Below, piece after piece: positions 33,025-41,036 of a stretch of 64,000 nucleotides of DNA (its first letter is position 1; each line of letters opens with the position of its first letter). The position numbers and the translations under genes are program-made. Source of the stretch: Gordonia liuliyuniae (GTDB lineage Bacteria; Actinomycetota; Actinomycetes; Mycobacteriales; Mycobacteriaceae); NCBI RefSeq assembly GCF_021739025.1, contig NZ_JAKKOT010000001.1, positions 124,001 through 188,000 on the forward strand, in the 5' to 3' direction. The notes below the pieces were generated by a model. That model had not been told where the DNA came from, ran no database searches, and saw nothing but the letters and a program-made list of their open reading frames with translations.

Positions 33025-34862
33025 TTGTTGTCACCTTCCGCGGGGTCGTCCACGACCTCGGCGTCGACGACGTCATCAGCTCCGTCAGCGGCTGTGCCTG
33101 CAGCGTCGCCCTCGGCCTGAGCGTTGGCGTAGATCGCCTGCCCCATGGCCTGCGACTCCTCCGACAGCTTCTCGATCGCGGTGCGGATCGCAGCCGAATC
33201 GGTGCCCTTCAAAGCCTCGTTGGCGTCGGTGATAGCAGCCTCGACCTTGGTCTTGACGTCGGCCGGGACCTTGTCCTCGTTCTCCTTGAGGAACTTCTCG
33301 GTCTGGTTGACCAGCGACTCCGCCTGGTTGCGGGTCTCCGCCTCCTCGCGACGAGCACGATCCTCTTCTGCGTGAGCCTCAGCGTCCTTGACCATGCGGT
33401 CGATCTCGTCCTTGGAGAGACCCGAACCGTCCTGGATACGGATGCTGTTCTCTGTTCCGGTGCCCTTGTCCTTCGCGGTGACGTGCACGATGCCGTTGGC
33501 GTCGATGTCGAAGGTCACCTCGATCTGCGGGACGCCCTGCGGTGCAGGAGCGATGCCGCCGAGCTCGAAGGAGCCGAGGAGCTTGTTGTGCGAAGCGATC
33601 TCGCGCTCACCCTGGAACACCTGGATCTGCACGGACGGCTGGTTGTCCTCCGCCGTCGTGTAGGTCTCCGAACGCTTGGTCGGGATCGTGGTGTTGCGCT
33701 CGATGAGCTTGTGCATCACGCCGCCCTTGGTCTCGATGCCGAGAGACAGGGGCGTCACGTCGAGCAGCAGCACGTCCTTGACCTCGCCGCGCAGCACGCC
33801 GGCCTGCAGGGCGGCGCCGACGGCGACGACCTCGTCCGGGTTGACGCCCTTGTTGGGGTCCTGGCCGCCGGTCAACTCCTTGACCAGTTCGGTGACTGCG
33901 GGCATACGTGTCGAACCGCCGACGAGCACCACGTGGTCGATGTCGCCGACCGCGATGCCCGCGTCCTTGATGACGGCCTGGAACGGGGTGCGCGTGCGCT
34001 CGAGGAGATCACTGGTGATCTTCTGGAACTCGCTGCGCGAGAGCTGCTCGTCGAGGAACAGCGGGTTCTTGTCGGCGTCCACCGTGATGTACGGCAGGTT
34101 GATCGACGTGCTCTGCGACGACGACAACTCGATCTTGGCCTTCTCGGCAGCCTCGCGGAGGCGCTGGTTGGCCATCTTGTCCTTGGTCAGGTCGATGCCG
34201 TTGACCGCCTTGAACTTGTCGACGAGCCATTCGACGATGCGCTCGTCCCAGTCGTCGCCACCGAGGTTGTTGTCGCCCGAGGTCGCGCGGACTTCGACGA
34301 CACCGTCGCCGATCTCCAGCAACGAGACGTCGAACGTGCCGCCACCGAGGTCGAAGACGAGGATGGTCTGTTCCTTCTCGCCCTTGTCCAGGCCGTAGGC
34401 CAGCGCTGCCGCGGTCGGCTCGTTGACGATGCGCAGCACGTTCATACCTGCGATCTGGCCGGCTTCCTTGGTCGCCTGGCGCTGTGCGTCGTTGAAGTAG
34501 GCGGGGACCGTGATGACGGCGTCGGAGACGTCCTCACCCAGGTATGCTTCGGCGTCGCGCTTGAGCTTCATCAGCGTGCGGGCGCTGATCTCCTGCGGGG
34601 TGTACTTCTTGTCGTCGATCTCGACGGCCCAGTCGCCTTCGCCCATGTGGCGCTTGACGGAGCGGATCGTGCGATCGACGTTGGTGACCGCCTGGTTTTT
34701 GGCGGGCTGTCCGACGAGGACTTCGCCGTTACGGGCGAACGCGACGACGGACGGGGTGGTGCGGGAGCCTTCGGCGTTCGCGATGACGGTGGGCTCGCCG
34801 CCTTCTAGAACGGACACCACGGAGTTGGTGGTGCCGAGGTCGATTCCGACAGCACGGGACAT
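33021..34862 (-). CDS. dnaK: Molecular chaperone DnaK
   Basis: Hsp70 chaperone of 613 residues. ATPase domain ~1-360: [20 protein letters not shown] at 4-23, phosphate loops [20 protein letters not shown] and [21 protein letters not shown] (~170-190), then [17 protein letters not shown] (~310). Linker [20 protein letters not shown] (~366-385), substrate-binding domain ~390-510, helical lid after that, and an acidic tail [14 protein letters not shown]. The ATG at 34862 is preceded by AAGGAGGAAC; an in-frame upstream reading to 35003 would run through the promoter and was rejected. First gene of the dnaK-grpE-dnaJ-hspR operon, controlled by HspR at the HAIR sites upstream. Confidence 0.98.
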   Translation of the reverse strand: MSRAVGIDLGTTNSVVSVLEGGEPTVIANAEGSRTTPSVVAFARNGEVLVGQPAKNQAVTNVDRTIRSVKRHMGEGDWAVEIDDKKYTPQEISARTLMKLKRDAEAYLGEDVSDAVITVPAYFNDAQRQATKEAGQIAGMNVLRIVNEPTAAALAYGLDKGEKEQTILVFDLGGGTFDVSLLEIGDGVVEVRATSGDNNLGGDDWDERIVEWLVDKFKAVNGIDLTKDKMANQRLREAAEKAKIELSSSQSTSINLPYITVDADKNPLFLDEQLSRSEFQKITSDLLERTRTPFQAVIKDAGIAVGDIDHVVLVGGSTRMPAVTELVKELTGGQDPNKGVNPDEVVAVGAALQAGVLRGEVKDVLLLDVTPLSLGIETKGGVMHKLIERNTTIPTKRSETYTTAEDNQPSVQIQVFQGEREIASHNKLLGSFELGGIAPAPQGVPQIEVTFDIDANGIVHVTAKDKGTGTENSIRIQDGSGLSKDEIDRMVKDAEAHAEEDRARREEAETRNQAESLVNQTEKFLKENEDKVPADVKTKVEAAITDANEALKGTDSAAIRTAIEKLSEESQAMGQAIYANAQAEGDAAGTAADGADDVVDAEVVDDPAEGDNK

Positions 34863-34953
34863 ATGTGTTCCTCCTTGTAGGCGGCTTCGGGAAGCCGGTT
34901 CGTGTATGGGCCTGTTGGCCTGTGGTTGATGAAACCTCAGCGCCTTCGACTCA

Positions 34954-34982
34954 GGTCTACCGTGCGGCTCAGCCTGCGTCAA
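34954..34982 (-). promoter_or_regulatory. Putative sigma70-type dnaK promoter
   Basis: Read on the minus strand, TTGACG (34982-34977) and TAGACC (34959-34954) are 17 bases apart, about 90 bases upstream of the dnaK start. The first HAIR site abuts the -35 element, a suitable place for repression. The -10 match is weak. The whole 34863-35206 gap (344 bases) holds only regulatory sequence. Confidence 0.5.
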
Positions 34983-34987
34983 ATCAT

Positions 34988-35008
34988 CTTGAGTCTCATT
35001 CACTCAGG
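34988..35008. promoter_or_regulatory. HAIR operator 1 (HspR binding site)
   Basis: CTTGAGT-N7-ACTCAGG matches the HspR-associated inverted repeat CTTGAGT-N7-ACTCAAG at 13 of 14 positions. It lies just upstream of the putative -35 of dnaK, with hspR at the end of the same operon. Confidence 0.9.
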
Positions 35009-35055
35009 TTTCTCGATCTGTTCAACCGGGTACCCGCCGGATTCATTCCACCTAG

Positions 35056-35074
35056 TTGAGCCAATACCGCTCAA
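35056..35074. promoter_or_regulatory. HAIR-like operator 2
   Basis: TTGAG-N9-CTCAA keeps the core and spacing of the HspR site, though the outer bases differ. It is 61 bases from HAIR 1 (centre to centre ~67), allowing cooperative binding; it also lies upstream of the divergent crotonase gene. Confidence 0.6.
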
Positions 35075-35130
35075 ATGCGGGAGACGCTGGTCACAGATCG
35101 ACGACTTTCCACGCATCCGCGGGCTCGAGC

Positions 35131-35164
35131 GACATCCGCGGCCTCCCTGAACGCCGCGGATGTC
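35131..35164. promoter_or_regulatory. 12-bp inverted repeat upstream of the crotonase gene
   Basis: GACATCCGCGGC (35131-35142) is repeated perfectly inverted at 35153-35164 with a 10-base spacer, 43 bases before the crotonase ATG. A TACCGT hexamer follows, six bases before the ATG, so the repeat sits where an operator would lie for a leaderless promoter. Confidence 0.55.
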
Positions 35165-35206
35165 AACGAACACAGCGGATGCGTCAGCTGCGTATACCGT
35201 CAACCC

Positions 35207-36001
35207 ATGAGCAACATCAGCTACGAGGTGCGCGACCAAGTGGCGCACGTCCGGCTCGACCGCCCCGACAAGCACAACGGCCTCACCCTCGACATGCTCG
35301 ACGACCTCGCGGCCACTGCCGACCGCGTCAGCAAGGACCGCAGTGTGCGCGCCGTCGTCCTCGCAGGCGAAGGAGAGTCGTTCTCGTCCGGGCTCGACTT
35401 CGCGTCCGCGGGCAAGGAACGCACCCGGATCATGCGGAACCTGATCCCGAAACGATCGTCCGCGGCGAACAGCTTCCAGAACGCCGGATGGGCCTGGCGA
35501 AGCGTCCCGGTCCCGGTGATCGCAGTGCTGCACGGCCACTGTTACGGCGGCGGACTCCAGATCGCGCTCGGCGCCGACTTCCGGTTCGCCGCGACGACGA
35601 CCGACCTGTCGATCATGGAAGCCAAGTGGGGTCTCATCCCCGACATGTCACTGTCGGCGAGCATTGCCCAACTGACGAGCATCGACGTCGCCAAGCGACT
35701 GACGATGACCGGCGAGACATTCGACGCGCACCAGGCGCTCGGATGGGGACTGGTCAGCGGTGTGTCCGACGACCCACACGGCGACGCAGACGTACTGATC
35801 GACCGGATCAAACAGCGTTCGCCCGATGCTGTGGCCGCGTCGAAGTCGCTGTTCGAGAACACCTGGTACAACGGCTCACGCCTCTCGTTCCCCGTGGAGC
35901 AGGCTTTGCAGATCCGACTCCTCCGCGGGCGCAACGCCGCCATCGCGCGCACGGCCGGACTCGCGAAGCAGAAGCCGCAGTTCGTCGAACGACAGCTGTA
36001 G
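35207..36001 (+). CDS. Enoyl-CoA hydratase/isomerase family protein
   Basis: Crotonase-fold acyl-CoA enzyme of 264 residues. It has VRLDRPDKHNGLTLDMLDDL (~14-33), the first oxyanion-hole region VLAGEGESFSSGLDF (~54-68), VPVIAVLHGHCYGGGLQIALGADFRFA (~101-127) and IMEAKWGLIPDMSLSASIAQL (~136-156). The second catalytic glutamate position is in MEAKWGL. This subgroup is annotated crotonase/enoyl-CoA hydratase in mycobacteria; the exact acyl substrate is unknown. It ends two bases before the histidine kinase gene, so it is the first gene of an operon with a two-component system. Confidence 0.9.
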   Translation: MSNISYEVRDQVAHVRLDRPDKHNGLTLDMLDDLAATADRVSKDRSVRAVVLAGEGESFSSGLDFASAGKERTRIMRNLIPKRSSAANSFQNAGWAWRSVPVPVIAVLHGHCYGGGLQIALGADFRFAATTTDLSIMEAKWGLIPDMSLSASIAQLTSIDVAKRLTMTGETFDAHQALGWGLVSGVSDDPHGDADVLIDRIKQRSPDAVAASKSLFENTWYNGSRLSFPVEQALQIRLLRGRNAAIARTAGLAKQKPQFVERQL

Positions 36002-36003
36002 GC

Positions 36004-37164
36004 ATGGCCGCGAGCTGGCGCGAGATCGAAGACCGGGACCCGGCCGGTCCGCTGTGGCGGGCGGCTCAGATCTTCCGACTGCTCTCGTTCGTCTACGCGC
36101 TCGGCTTCCAGATCGTCATCAACGGCGACCTCACCCACCCTCGGATCACCTGGATCTTGTTCTCGGTCCTGACCGCCGCAAACATCTGGTGGACGGTCGG
36201 CTACCTCGTCGGGTTCGGGCGACGCCCCTGGTTCGTCGCCGTCGAAGTGATCGTCTCCGCGAGCATGATGCTGTCCACATCGCTCGTCACCGACGATTCC
36301 TGGATTTCGCACAATCAGACGTGGCCGACGACATTGTGGATGACGAACGCCGCGCTGTCGGCGGCGATCGTCGGCGGTCCGCTGTGGGGTGCGGTCGCCG
36401 GGTTCGCCGTCGCGGGCGCCAACTATTACGTCAAAGGCCACATCGACGTGAACTTCGGACGCAACGCGACGACCATCCTGCTCGTCTCCGCGGCCGCGGC
36501 TGTCGGGATGGCCGCGGCCCGCGCCCGGACCGTCCACGAGGAACTGACCGAAGCGATCGGCCTGGCGGCACGGTCGGCCGAACGCGAACGGCTCTCCCGC
36601 GAAGTGCACGACGGCGTACTCCAAGTACTCGCGCTCATCGCCAAGAGAGGTCGCGAGATCGGTGGGGAGACAGCCGAACTCGCTGAACTGTCCGCCGAAC
36701 AGGAGCGTAGGCTCCGAGCGCTCATCGCCGACACCGCCGAACCGTCGCCCGCCTTGACCCCGACGTCACGAGACCTCGCCGCGGCGCTCCGATCGGCCGC
36801 CGCGCCCCGCGCCAACGTGAGCGCCCCCGCTCACCCGGTGACCGTCGACGCCGAGATCGCCGACGAACTGCTCGCCGCCGTCGACAACATCCTCGACAAC
36901 GTCGCCCACCACGCCGGACCCGACGCACAGGCGTACATCCTCCTGGAAGACCTCGGCGACACCGTCGTCGTCTCCGTGCGCGACGACGGAATCGGCATCG
37001 AAGACGGGCGTCTCGCCGCCGCCGAAGCCGAAGGCCGCATGGGCATCTCCGCGTCGATCATCGGACGTGTCGAGAACATCGGCGGCACTGCGCGCCTGGA
37101 GTCCGCGCCCGGAGCCGGGACAGAATGGGAACTGTCCGCACCCCGCACGAAGGGCACGCCGTGA
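36004..37164 (+). CDS. MacS-type sensor histidine kinase (NarL partner)
   Basis: Membrane sensor kinase of 386 residues. An N-terminal domain of about five or six helices (~18-175: IFRLLSFVYALGFQIVING, ILFSVLTAANIWWTVGYLVG and others) is followed by a HisKA_3 dimerisation segment with the phosphoacceptor His in SREVHDGVLQVLALIAKRG (~198-216). The HATPase domain (~270-380) has AVDNILDNVAHHAGPDAQ, VVSVRDDGIGIEDGR and MGISASIIGRVENIGGTARL. Sequence and layout fit the actinobacterial MacS group. Its TGA overlaps the GTG of the response regulator (GTGA). The signal is unknown; the preceding crotonase suggests lipid metabolism. Confidence 0.9.
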   Translation: MAASWREIEDRDPAGPLWRAAQIFRLLSFVYALGFQIVINGDLTHPRITWILFSVLTAANIWWTVGYLVGFGRRPWFVAVEVIVSASMMLSTSLVTDDSWISHNQTWPTTLWMTNAALSAAIVGGPLWGAVAGFAVAGANYYVKGHIDVNFGRNATTILLVSAAAAVGMAAARARTVHEELTEAIGLAARSAERERLSREVHDGVLQVLALIAKRGREIGGETAELAELSAEQERRLRALIADTAEPSPALTPTSRDLAAALRSAAAPRANVSAPAHPVTVDAEIADELLAAVDNILDNVAHHAGPDAQAYILLEDLGDTVVVSVRDDGIGIEDGRLAAAEAEGRMGISASIIGRVENIGGTARLESAPGAGTEWELSAPRTKGTP

Positions 37165-37805
37165 GTGAACTGAGAGTCATGGTCGTCGACGACCACCCGA
37201 TGTGGCGCGACGGCGTCGCGCGCGACCTCACCGACATCGGGTTCGACGTCGTCGCCACCGCCGACAGCGTCGCATCGGCGACCGCCCGCGCGGGCGCCGT
37301 CCGACCCGACGTGGTCCTGATGGACATGAACCTGCCCGACGGCACCGGCGCGCAGGCGACCGCTGGCGTCCTCGCCGCACACCCCGGAGCGCGCGTGCTG
37401 ATTCTGTCGGCGTCGGACGAACGCGACGACGTGCTCGACGCCATCAAAGCCGGTGCCACCGGCTATCTCGTGAAGAGCGCCCAGCAGTCCGAGCTGGTCG
37501 CGGCCGTCCGTGCGACCGGTGACGGGCAGACCGTGTTCACGCCGGGCCTCGCCGGACTCGTCCTCGGCGAGTACCGTCGCATGTCGCAGGGACCGGAGAA
37601 CGACGCGCCCGTCCTCACCGGACGCGAGACCGAAGTGCTGCGGTACGTCGCGAAAGGCATGTCGTCCCGCCAGATCGCGACGCGCCTCGAGATCAGCCCG
37701 CGCACCGTCGAGAACCATGTCGGATCGTCACTGCGGAAACTCCAGCTCGGCAACCGCGTCGAATTGGCGCGGTACGCGATCGAGCACGGGTTGGACGCCG
37801 AGTGA
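37161..37805 (+). CDS. NarL/LuxR-family response regulator
   Basis: DNA-binding response regulator of 214 residues, partner of the kinase encoded upstream. The receiver domain (~4-120) has VMVVDDHPMWRDGVA, the phosphorylated Asp in VVLMDMNLPDGTGA (~54), ILSASDERDD and GATGYLVKSAQQSELV (Lys ~106). The LuxR HTH (~148-210) has LTGRETEVLRYVAKGMSSRQ, IATRLEISPRTVENHVGSSL and RKLQLGNRVELARYAI. The start codon is the GTG overlapping the kinase stop; an earlier in-frame start at 37125 lies inside the kinase gene and is unlikely. Confidence 0.93.
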   Translation: MSELRVMVVDDHPMWRDGVARDLTDIGFDVVATADSVASATARAGAVRPDVVLMDMNLPDGTGAQATAGVLAAHPGARVLILSASDERDDVLDAIKAGATGYLVKSAQQSELVAAVRATGDGQTVFTPGLAGLVLGEYRRMSQGPENDAPVLTGRETEVLRYVAKGMSSRQIATRLEISPRTVENHVGSSLRKLQLGNRVELARYAIEHGLDAE

Positions 37806-37906
37806 GGCCCGCTCCGGTCGCGCCTGAGTACCCGCAGGGAAGTCCTCATGCTCACTAGGTAGTTCCACGCATGTTTTCACCGTCGGCCAGGTCAAGAGTG
37901 GAAACC

Positions 37907-39643
37907 ATGAACGAGACACCGCACAACCAACCGCCCGCGGGCTCCGACCCGACGCCCGTCAACCGACTCACCGCCCCGCTCCCACCGACCTACCCCATTT
38001 CTGGTCAGCCGTTCGTGCAGTACCAGTCCAACGGCTACGCGCCGTTCCCCGCTCCCGGGCCCCGCGCCTCGTCTCCGACGTTCAGCCAGCGCGTCGCCAA
38101 AGCCGCCGAGAGCGGACTCATCGGCAAGATCCTCGCCGGAGTCGGTGTCGCCATCACCCTCTCCGGCATCGTCATGCTCCTGGTCCTGGCCGCGCAAGCC
38201 GGTTTGCTGCGCCCGGAGATCCGAGTCGCCGGCGGCGCTGTCCTCACCGGGCTCCTCGCCGGTCTCGGCGTCTGGATCGGCCGAACGCCCGCCCGCCGAG
38301 CGGGTGCCGTCGCACTCGTCGCCACCGGCATCGCAGGCCTCCTGTTCGACGTCATGGCGATGAGCACCATTTACCACTGGTTGCCCGACGTCGCAGCCCT
38401 CGCAGTCGCGGGCGTCGTCGCAGGCGTCGGACTCGGCATCGCGCACCGCTGGCACAGCCAGGCGTTGACGTTGATGGTCTCGATTCCGATGCTGGTCCTC
38501 GCCCCCGTCGTCACCGACGGCGTCGATGCGATCCTCGTCGGATTCATGCTCGTCTACGCGGCGGCGACCGTGTGGATCCAGGTGGGACGAGACTGGCCCG
38601 CCGTCTTCATCGTCAACACAGCCGCAGTCATGGTCCCGACCCTCGTCCTCACACAGACCTCCGACCAGTCGTGGCCGACGGCCTGCCTCGCGTTCGCCGG
38701 AGTCGTCATCGCCGTCGGCGCGTCGATCCTGTTGATCCGCAGCGCGAAGAACCCCGAGATCGTCGCCGTGACGTCCGCACTCGCAGCAGCACCGCTGATG
38801 TTCGCCGTCTACCCGCTCGGGACCGCGGCGACGGCCGTCCTCGCCGCGGGCGCCGCGCTCTACCTCGCCGCGGCGTTCTCCACGACCCGCCTCGTCGGCC
38901 GCGAGACGCGGATCGTGTGGCTCGTCGCCGCGAACCTGCACCTGCTGGTCGCGACCGGTTACGTCCTCGACGCCGACTACCGCCCGTCCGTCCTCATGAT
39001 CGTCGGCCTCCTGCTCGCCGTCGCCGCCCCGTTCGCAGGCGATCTCGCCCTCACCGTTCGGATCCTCGGCACCGTCTTCACCGGCCTCGGCATTCTCGTC
39101 CTCACCGGTGACGGCGCGCTGCGCCAATTGGTCGCCGCTGATCCACTGACCGGCGACGGCACGCACGCCTCGCTGCTGGTCGGCGGACTGATGGGACTGG
39201 CAGCCACCGCGCTGATCACCTGGTCGTGGGTCGACGCCTACCCGGAAGCAGCCCATCGAGTCACCGTCACCGGCGCCATGATCGGCCTGTGGATGGCCAC
39301 CACCGTCACACTCAGCGCTGCGCACCTGCTCTCAACCGACGCCGACGCGGCCTTCCGCGGCGGGCACGCCGCCGCCACCATCACGTGGGGCACGGCGGCC
39401 GCAGCCGGGCTGCTGTGGGCGCGCCGACTCCACGGCACCGACCGCGCAGTGGTCCTCACCGCAGGCCTGGCCGTCATGGCCGCCGCGATCGCAAAACTGT
39501 TCGTCTTCGACCTCGCCGCCCTCGACGGAGTCTTCCGCGTCATCGCGTTCATCGTCGTCGGCCTCATCCTTCTGGCGCTCGGCGTCTCGTACGCGCAAAA
39601 GCTCAGCGGGAGCGAGACCTCCGACGCGGCGCCCGTCGCCTGA
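37907..39643 (+). CDS. DUF2339 domain-containing polytopic membrane protein
   Basis: Hydrophobic protein of 578 residues with a proline-rich N-terminus (NQPPAGSDPTPVNRLTAPLP, ~5-24). About 15 or more membrane helices then run almost without break from ~60 to 565, each rich in Ala, Val, Leu and Gly. The block SGLIGKILAGVGVAITLSGIV, then LLRPEIRVAGGAVLTGLLAG, is typical of the start of DUF2339 proteins. The family has no established function. ATG 37907 follows GTGGAAACC; an upstream ATG at 37871 is possible. Followed by a strong stem-loop. Confidence 0.85.
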   Translation: MNETPHNQPPAGSDPTPVNRLTAPLPPTYPISGQPFVQYQSNGYAPFPAPGPRASSPTFSQRVAKAAESGLIGKILAGVGVAITLSGIVMLLVLAAQAGLLRPEIRVAGGAVLTGLLAGLGVWIGRTPARRAGAVALVATGIAGLLFDVMAMSTIYHWLPDVAALAVAGVVAGVGLGIAHRWHSQALTLMVSIPMLVLAPVVTDGVDAILVGFMLVYAAATVWIQVGRDWPAVFIVNTAAVMVPTLVLTQTSDQSWPTACLAFAGVVIAVGASILLIRSAKNPEIVAVTSALAAAPLMFAVYPLGTAATAVLAAGAALYLAAAFSTTRLVGRETRIVWLVAANLHLLVATGYVLDADYRPSVLMIVGLLLAVAAPFAGDLALTVRILGTVFTGLGILVLTGDGALRQLVAADPLTGDGTHASLLVGGLMGLAATALITWSWVDAYPEAAHRVTVTGAMIGLWMATTVTLSAAHLLSTDADAAFRGGHAAATITWGTAAAAGLLWARRLHGTDRAVVLTAGLAVMAAAIAKLFVFDLAALDGVFRVIAFIVVGLILLALGVSYAQKLSGSETSDAAPVA

Positions 39644-39650
39644 CAGTACC

Positions 39651-39692
39651 GACGAAGCGGGCCGGATCCATCAGGATCCGGCCCGCTTCGTC
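39651..39692. terminator. Bidirectional terminator, perfect 19-bp stem
   Basis: GACGAAGCGGGCCGGATCC (39651-39669) pairs perfectly with 39674-39692 around a 4-base loop (ATCA), between the convergent DUF2339 and alcohol dehydrogenase genes, eight bases from each. Confidence 0.85.
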
Positions 39693-39700
39693 ATGTGGAG

Positions 39701-40822
39701 CTACCAGTCGGCTTCGTCGTAGACGATCATGCCGCGGATGTTGCGGCCGGCGAGCATGTCGTCGTACGCCGTGTTGATGTCTTCGAGGCGGTACGTCGTA
39801 GTCACCAGATCCGTCAGATTCAAGACACCCGATCGGTACTCGTTGAGCAGTTTCGGGATCTGCGTGCGCGGGCCCGCGCCGCCGAAGATCGCACCCTGCA
39901 CCCGTTTCTGCAGCAGCGTCAGTTCGAAGAGGCTCATCGGGACCTGCGAGACCATCTCACCCATTCCGACGACCATCACCTGTCCGCCCTTACCCGTCAG
40001 CGCGAGCGCGGGTGCGACGAACTCGCCCGTCATCTCACCGACCGTGAGGATCACGCTGTTGGCCAGCCTCCCCCACGTCATCTCGCCGACCGGCCCGAGC
40101 GCGTCCTCCACGCTTTCGAAAGTGTGTGTGGCGCCGAGCTTCTCGGCCATGTCGCGCTTGAACTTGACCGGGTCGACCGCGACGACGAACCGAGCACCCG
40201 CGGCTTTCGCACCCTGCACCGCGTTGATGCCGACACCGCCGACGCCGACCACCACGACAGTGTCGCCGACCTTCGTGCCGCCAATCTCCGACGCAGACCC
40301 CCAACCCGTCGCGATGCCGCAGCCCAGGAGCGCGGCCTCTTTCAACGGGATGTCTCCCTCGATCTTCACCAGCGACGCTTCGTGCACAGTGATGTGCGGG
40401 GAGAACGTGCCGAGCAGACACATCTGCGCCAGACCCGTATCACCCTGGGTCACGCGATGCGACTTGTCCGCGATCGACAGACCCGACAACAGTCCGGCAC
40501 CCTCGTCGCACAAGTTCTGTGCGCCTCGCGAACACGGCTCGCAGACACCGCACGCCGGGATGAACGCGGTCACCACATGGTCGCCCTCGGCGAACCGGGT
40601 GACGCCCGGGCCGACCTTGGTGACCACGCCGGACCCCTCGTGTCCGCCGACGACCGGGAACGGGACAGGCGATTGACCGGTCCGCAGGTGATGGTCGGAG
40701 TGGCACAACCCCGACGCCACCAGACGGACCTGTACCTCGCCTGCGACAGGATCGCCGAGTTCAACCTCCTCGATCTTCCATTCTTCTCCGACGCCGTGCA
40801 GAACCGCGGCTTTCGTCTTCAT
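39701..40822 (-). CDS. NDMA-dependent alcohol dehydrogenase
   Basis: Zinc-containing medium-chain alcohol dehydrogenase of 373 residues with tightly bound NAD(H), of the nicotinoprotein type assayed with N,N-dimethyl-4-nitrosoaniline. Catalytic zinc ligands in GLCHSDHHL (~37-45) and GGHEGSGVV (~58-66). The structural zinc loop is PACGVCEPCSRGAQNLCDEG (~88-107). The Rossmann motif VVVGVGGVGINAVQGAKAAG is at ~193-212. Other family marks are LLSGLSIAD and MCLLGTFSPHITVHEAS. It likely oxidises primary alcohols; mycothiol or an unknown acceptor re-oxidises the cofactor. ATG 40822 is preferred over the TTG one codon upstream. Confidence 0.94.
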   Translation of the reverse strand: MKTKAAVLHGVGEEWKIEEVELGDPVAGEVQVRLVASGLCHSDHHLRTGQSPVPFPVVGGHEGSGVVTKVGPGVTRFAEGDHVVTAFIPACGVCEPCSRGAQNLCDEGAGLLSGLSIADKSHRVTQGDTGLAQMCLLGTFSPHITVHEASLVKIEGDIPLKEAALLGCGIATGWGSASEIGGTKVGDTVVVVGVGGVGINAVQGAKAAGARFVVAVDPVKFKRDMAEKLGATHTFESVEDALGPVGEMTWGRLANSVILTVGEMTGEFVAPALALTGKGGQVMVVGMGEMVSQVPMSLFELTLLQKRVQGAIFGGAGPRTQIPKLLNEYRSGVLNLTDLVTTTYRLEDINTAYDDMLAGRNIRGMIVYDEADW

Positions 40823-41036
40823 CAACGACTCACTCTCGTTCTAGTAATCGACTACCCGGATCGTGTCGCGCGGCGAGGTGACGAGCACTGTGACCGCAGT
40901 CTCATCCTGCACGGACGTGTACCCCGGCGGGCGAATTCGTCGGAATCGGTCACCACCTGCGCTATCACCTGAACGGAGGGCTGCGGCAGCACCGCGAAAT
41001 GGAAAAATGCACGTCCCGCCACGTAGCATCCCCGCT

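Noticed and set aside
33372-34808. 478-codon open frame on the plus strand
   Set aside because: Antisense to dnaK; typical high-GC shadow frame rich in V, L and D with no conserved domain.
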